Origin: an uncultured Lachnospiraceae bacterium
GTDB taxonomy: Bacteria; Bacillota; Clostridia; Lachnospirales; Lachnospiraceae
Length of the DNA stretch: 7,483 nt
Direction: 5' to 3'
Assembly: GCA_902783445.1 (NCBI GenBank)
Contig: CACZQX010000079.1
Location: forward strand, 1-7,483
The notes under the pieces were generated by a model. The model was given only the letters and a program-made list of their open reading frames with translations, did not search any database and was not told where the DNA came from. The translations under genes and the position numbers were made by a program. Below are positions 5,468-7,483 of this stretch, in pieces. Positions within the stretch are counted from its first letter, which is position 1. Each line of letters starts with the position of its first letter.

Positions 5468-6789
5468 TTTCTTACACCTCCTTTTCTTCTGTCAAAAAAG
5501 GAAATTGCAAGATAATATGTGGATTCATCCTGCCTTTCGTGAACAAATTTTATGTAATCGTCCAATAAATACTTCTGCGCATATTTGTCCAATTCTGGAC
5601 CCAAAATATCGCTTGTTATGTTTATCTGAATTGACATCTTGAAAGAATTTTCGTCCACTCTTGCAGAAACGAAAACACCCTTTATTTTATCAAGGGCCGT
5701 TTCGAGAACCAGTTCGCAAAGTTCGTAGCATATTGCGGCAGCTACCGAAGAAATAACAATATTTGCGTCGGCAATATGCATGGAACAGTCAATGCCCTGT
5801 TTTTGAATATTTGCGCCGCTTTCCAAAAGACATCTTTTAAGCTCGGCGATTGTAATGCTTTCTTTGCCTTCCGCCATCAGCATAAGATTGCTTTGTCTTT
5901 TAACATAGGTGCCTATTACACTGACTCTTTTCCAAAGTTTTGCGGATAAATCCTTATCTTTTGTTTCTTTTATTTCTTCCAAAATTCCCGCAATTTCTTC
6001 AAGCTGAGGTCTCAGTTTCCCGGAAACCATGTCGTAAAGTTTGTTTTGTTCTTCCAAATGCAGCATTTTAGACTTAACATCAATATCGGATTTAAGGGCA
6101 AATACATTTTGCGCCGTTTCCTCATAAGTGCCTCTAAGCTCGGAATTCAGATGATTTAGCTCGGAAACATCTTCCCTCCAAATCAAATATCCGCCCTTGG
6201 TTTCAATCATTTTAAGGACGCTTTCGATATCCGGCTGGATGTATTTAACCTTTCTCAAACGCTTAAAAGTCTCATGATTTACCGGCTCCGCGCTTTTGGT
6301 CTTTACATAGCTTTTGCCGTTTTCATCCACAATTTCCATAGGAATGCTGCTGCTTTCGAATATCTCCGAATAAAACCCGTTTGAAGGAATAATCACAAGC
6401 TCGATAAGCAATTCCCAAATCGCAATGCAGATAATGGAAACGAACAAAGACGTTGCCAGAGGTCCCTTGTCTTTTCCCGTCATGAGTATTTGGATTCTTT
6501 CGATAACAACAATAAGCTCCATCAAAATAACATTTATGACGAGCAAAGTTTTAATTTGTACATGAATAACCGATTTAATGCGATAAATTCCCCAAGATGT
6601 AATTACAAAAAGAAAAATCCCCATGGAAAAGACAGTCCCAAAGGAACCGTTTATTTTCCCGAAAATAGGGATTTCAATATTATCCATCAGCACTATAACC
6701 ACAAAGGCTACGGCCACCATCAAGATTAATTTGTACTTCTTTTGTCTCATAATCCAATAATACATTAAAGCAAGGAATAAATAAACCAA
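5464..6789 (-). CDS. Membrane protein resembling a degenerate histidine kinase (pseudokinase)
   Basis: The protein of up to 441 residues has about five hydrophobic segments (roughly 1-14, 20-36, 52-72, 79-98, 111-134). A PAS-like stretch (about 145-212), a coiled coil (about 212-250) and a C-terminal half laid out like a kinase core follow. The phosphorylation helix reads EEQNKLYDMVSGKL (246-259), with Tyr252 where the adjacent kinase has its histidine. The N-box-like helix AAICYELCELVLETAL (351-366) keeps a glutamate but has Leu360 and Thr364 instead of Asn and His, and no glycine-rich ATP boxes follow. It probably cannot phosphorylate but may dimerise with or regulate the neighbouring kinase. 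The start is uncertain: an in-frame TAA at 6793-6795 limits it to the TTG at 6789 or the ATGs at 6765 and 6750, and none has a clear ribosome binding site. The end overlaps the next gene by 4 bases. I do not recognise a named family. Confidence 0.8.
   Translation of the reverse strand: MVYLFLALMYYWIMRQKKYKLILMVAVAFVVIVLMDNIEIPIFGKINGSFGTVFSMGIFLFVITSWGIYRIKSVIHVQIKTLLVINVILMELIVVIERIQILMTGKDKGPLATSLFVSIICIAIWELLIELVIIPSNGFYSEIFESSSIPMEIVDENGKSYVKTKSAEPVNHETFKRLRKVKYIQPDIESVLKMIETKGGYLIWREDVSELNHLNSELRGTYEETAQNVFALKSDIDVKSKMLHLEEQNKLYDMVSGKLRPQLEEIAGILEEIKETKDKDLSAKLWKRVSVIGTYVKRQSNLMLMAEGKESITIAELKRCLLESGANIQKQGIDCSMHIADANIVISSVAAAICYELCELVLETALDKIKGVFVSARVDENSFKMSIQINITSDILGPELDKYAQKYLLDDYIKFVHERQDESTYYLAISFFDRRKGGVRN
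5477..5481 (-). promoter_or_regulatory. Ribosome binding site that fixes the TTG start of the sensor kinase
   Basis: GGAGG (within AAAGGAGGTG) lies inside the last codons of the preceding gene, 8 bases before the TTG at 5465-5467. The in-frame ATG at 5450-5452 would be 23 bases away. The TTGA overlap with the upstream stop suggests coupled translation of the two sensor proteins. Confidence 0.75.
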
Positions 6790-6813
6790 AAATTATTTTG
6801 CTTACCCTTGCTT
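6768..6813. repeat. Inverted repeat AAGCAAGG / CCTTGCTT at the divergent promoter region
   Basis: Perfect 8-bp arms lie at 6768-6775 and 6806-6813, 38 bp apart from start to start. The right arm covers the -35 box of the plus-strand promoter, and TTGCTT is directly repeated 10 bp away (6798-6803 and 6808-6813). The left arm lies within the first codons of the minus-strand gene. This arrangement fits a shared operator for both transcription units; the binding protein is unknown. Confidence 0.4.
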
Positions 6814-6836
6814 GCCCCCTTTTTAAGTGCTAAAAT
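6808..6836 (+). promoter_or_regulatory. Sigma-A promoter of the LEA-like gene
   Basis: TTGCTT (6808-6813) and TAAAAT (6831-6836) are separated by exactly 17 bp, and TGC immediately before the -10 box makes it an extended -10 promoter. Transcription would start near 6843, about 46 bases before the ATG. Confidence 0.7.
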
Positions 6837-6858
6837 ACAGTTATAAAGACAAGGTCAA
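6832..6858 (-). promoter_or_regulatory. Weak candidate promoter of the three-gene signalling operon
   Basis: On the minus strand TTGACC (plus 6853-6858) is followed after a short 15-bp spacer by TATTTT (plus 6832-6837). The spacing is poor, but it is the best candidate in this gap. Its -10 box would overlap that of the divergent plus-strand promoter, so the two could exclude each other. Confidence 0.28.
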
Positions 6859-6888
6859 GCTTGTGCATCACAGACAGGAGGAGTTGTT

Positions 6889-7224
6889 ATGAACAAAGAC
6901 GATTTCAAAGAGTTTGCTAAAAAAGCAGGGGATAAAGCTGCGGAATTCGGTAAAACCGCCGCAGAAAAAACGGTGGAATTCGGTAAAGCCGTTGCTGACA
7001 AAACAGGGGATGCCATCGATATCGGCAAATTAAAATTAAAAATATCTCAGGAACAAAAACAAATCGAAGAAGATAAACTTCGTCTGGGGGATTATTACTA
7101 CAAAAAGATACAGGAAGGCATGGAAGTTGATGCCGAAGCCAAGGCAATCGCAAACGACATCACAGCTTGCGAAAAAGCTATCGGAGAGCTTAACGCACAG
7201 ATAAGTGCCATTAAAGAAGATTAA
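6889..7224 (+). CDS. Small LEA-like/coiled-coil protein of unknown function
   Basis: The 111-residue, highly charged protein has no signal peptide or membrane segment. Residues about 12-43 contain roughly three 11-residue repeats rich in Ala, Lys, Glu and Gly (such as DKAAEFGKT, EKTVEFGKA, DKTGDAIDI). These resemble the amphipathic repeats of LEA and phasin-like proteins that bind membranes or protect proteins during drying. Residues about 45-111 look like a helical hairpin or coiled coil (KISQEQKQIEEDKLRLGDYY, then ITACEKAIGELNAQISAIKE). At DNA level GGAATTCGGTAAA occurs twice, exactly 33 bp apart (6942-6954, 6975-6987), which shows the repeat unit. The ribosome binding site is strong (AGGAGGAG, 6876-6883). 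It has its own promoter, diverges from the signalling operon and ends in a bidirectional terminator. The function is unproven; an envelope or stress role is a guess. Confidence 0.85.
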   Translation: MNKDDFKEFAKKAGDKAAEFGKTAAEKTVEFGKAVADKTGDAIDIGKLKLKISQEQKQIEEDKLRLGDYYYKKIQEGMEVDAEAKAIANDITACEKAIGELNAQISAIKED

Positions 7225-7242
7225 TAAAATACTTAAAAAAAT

Positions 7243-7279
7243 AACAGCTAAAGAAGATAAATCCTTAGCTGTTTTTTTT
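7243..7279. terminator. Bidirectional rho-independent terminator between convergent genes
   Basis: AACAGCTAA (7243-7251) pairs with TTAGCTGTT (7265-7273), followed on the plus strand by a run of eight T (7272-7279). On the minus strand the same stem is followed by a T-rich tract (the complement of 7234-7241). It can therefore end both the LEA-like gene and the cysteine desulfurase gene. Confidence 0.88.
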
Positions 7280-7284
7280 GCGTT

Positions 7285-7483
7285 TTACATGTATTTTGCA
7301 AACATGGTCTTAACTTTTTCTATGGCTTTCATGGCTTCGTCTATTTCTTCTTTTGTGTTGTAGAAAGCCACGGACAGTCTCAAAACCGCAGTTTGGCCAA
7401 GCATTTTCATGGCAGGCTGAGCGCAGTGATTACCGGATCGAAGGGCTACGCCCAACTTGTCAATCATGCTTGCGGCGTCGTAG
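7285..7483 (-). CDS. Group II cysteine desulfurase (SufS/Csd type), C-terminal part (cut by window edge)
   Basis: The last 66 codons of a gene entering from the right edge are visible. The protein is a pyridoxal-phosphate enzyme that takes sulfur from L-cysteine as an enzyme-bound persulfide, usually for iron-sulfur cluster assembly. The diagnostic segment is LGVALRSGNHCAQPAMKMLG, matching the group II pattern RxGxHCAxP that carries the catalytic cysteine. It is followed by LRLSVAFYNTKEEIDEAMKA, equal to the family's R.S...YNT.EEID ending. The frame is open to the window edge (YDAASMIDKLG), so the internal ATG at 7465-7467 is not the start. The PLP-binding lysine lies outside the window. In many Firmicutes this gene sits with sufC, sufB, sufD and sufU; what lies upstream here cannot be seen. 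SufS is the likeliest identity, with a CsdA-like enzyme as the alternative. Confidence 0.9.
   Translation of the reverse strand, partial: YDAASMIDKLGVALRSGNHCAQPAMKMLGQTAVLRLSVAFYNTKEEIDEAMKAIEKVKTMFAKYM

Noticed and set aside
5241..5642. Plus-strand open frame of 133 codons across the kinase gene junction
   Set aside because: It is opposite two genes with clear domain structure, has a basic, low-complexity composition and lacks a ribosome binding site; the other plus-strand frames opposite the minus-strand genes were rejected for the same reason.
6917..7153. Minus-strand frame opposite the LEA-like gene
   Set aside because: Its Leu/Pro/Arg/Phe-rich composition is the expected antisense shadow of a Lys/Glu/Ala-rich gene, while the plus strand has a promoter, a ribosome binding site and a terminator.

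Overview
The window looks like chromosomal DNA of a low-GC Gram-positive bacterium, most likely a Clostridia member close to Lachnospiraceae. The reasons are AT-rich intergenic DNA, strong AGGAGG-type ribosome binding sites, housekeeping sigma (TTGACA/TATAAT) promoters, TTG and ATT start codons, rho-independent terminators, and the infC-rpmI-rplT operon with a long structured leader. The species cannot be named from this sequence alone. I see no insertion sequence, CRISPR array, phage gene, tRNA or rRNA.

Layout. Almost everything is read on the minus strand, so the order of transcription is from right to left. At the right edge (7285-7483, minus) is the C-terminal end of a group II cysteine desulfurase. 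It converges on a small plus-strand gene (6889-7224) for a charged LEA-like 111-residue protein, and the two share a bidirectional terminator. Divergent from the small gene is a three-gene signalling operon (6789 to 3566, minus). It holds a membrane protein built like a histidine kinase but apparently lacking the phospho-accepting histidine and the ATP-binding asparagine, then a complete NarL-type sensor kinase, then a LuxR/NarL-type response regulator. The three genes overlap or nearly touch, so they are probably made together.

Only 28 bp past the response regulator stop, with no convincing terminator between, begins the promoter of the translation operon infC-rpmI-rplT (IF3, L35, L20; 3537 to 2206). 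Its leader of about 180 nt carries a folded domain, a second hairpin and a terminator-like hairpin, as expected for attenuation control. infC is best read from an ATT start codon. The operon ends in a strong terminator at 2161-2190.

Next is a two-gene operon (2155 to 561, minus) for a nitroreductase-family flavoprotein and a D-2-hydroxyacid dehydrogenase of the glycerate dehydrogenase/hydroxypyruvate reductase type. It starts at a clear promoter overlapped by three ACTTCAA/TTGAAGT repeats; two more copies with the same 12-bp spacing lie just beyond its far end. The last 560 bases hold a 351-bp AT-rich non-coding region, with a good promoter and several dyads, and the N-terminal part of leuB (3-isopropylmalate dehydrogenase) running off the left edge.

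The most unusual element is the paired active and degenerate kinase genes with one response regulator. The next is the regulatory DNA and RNA around infC. No wholly new system is evident.
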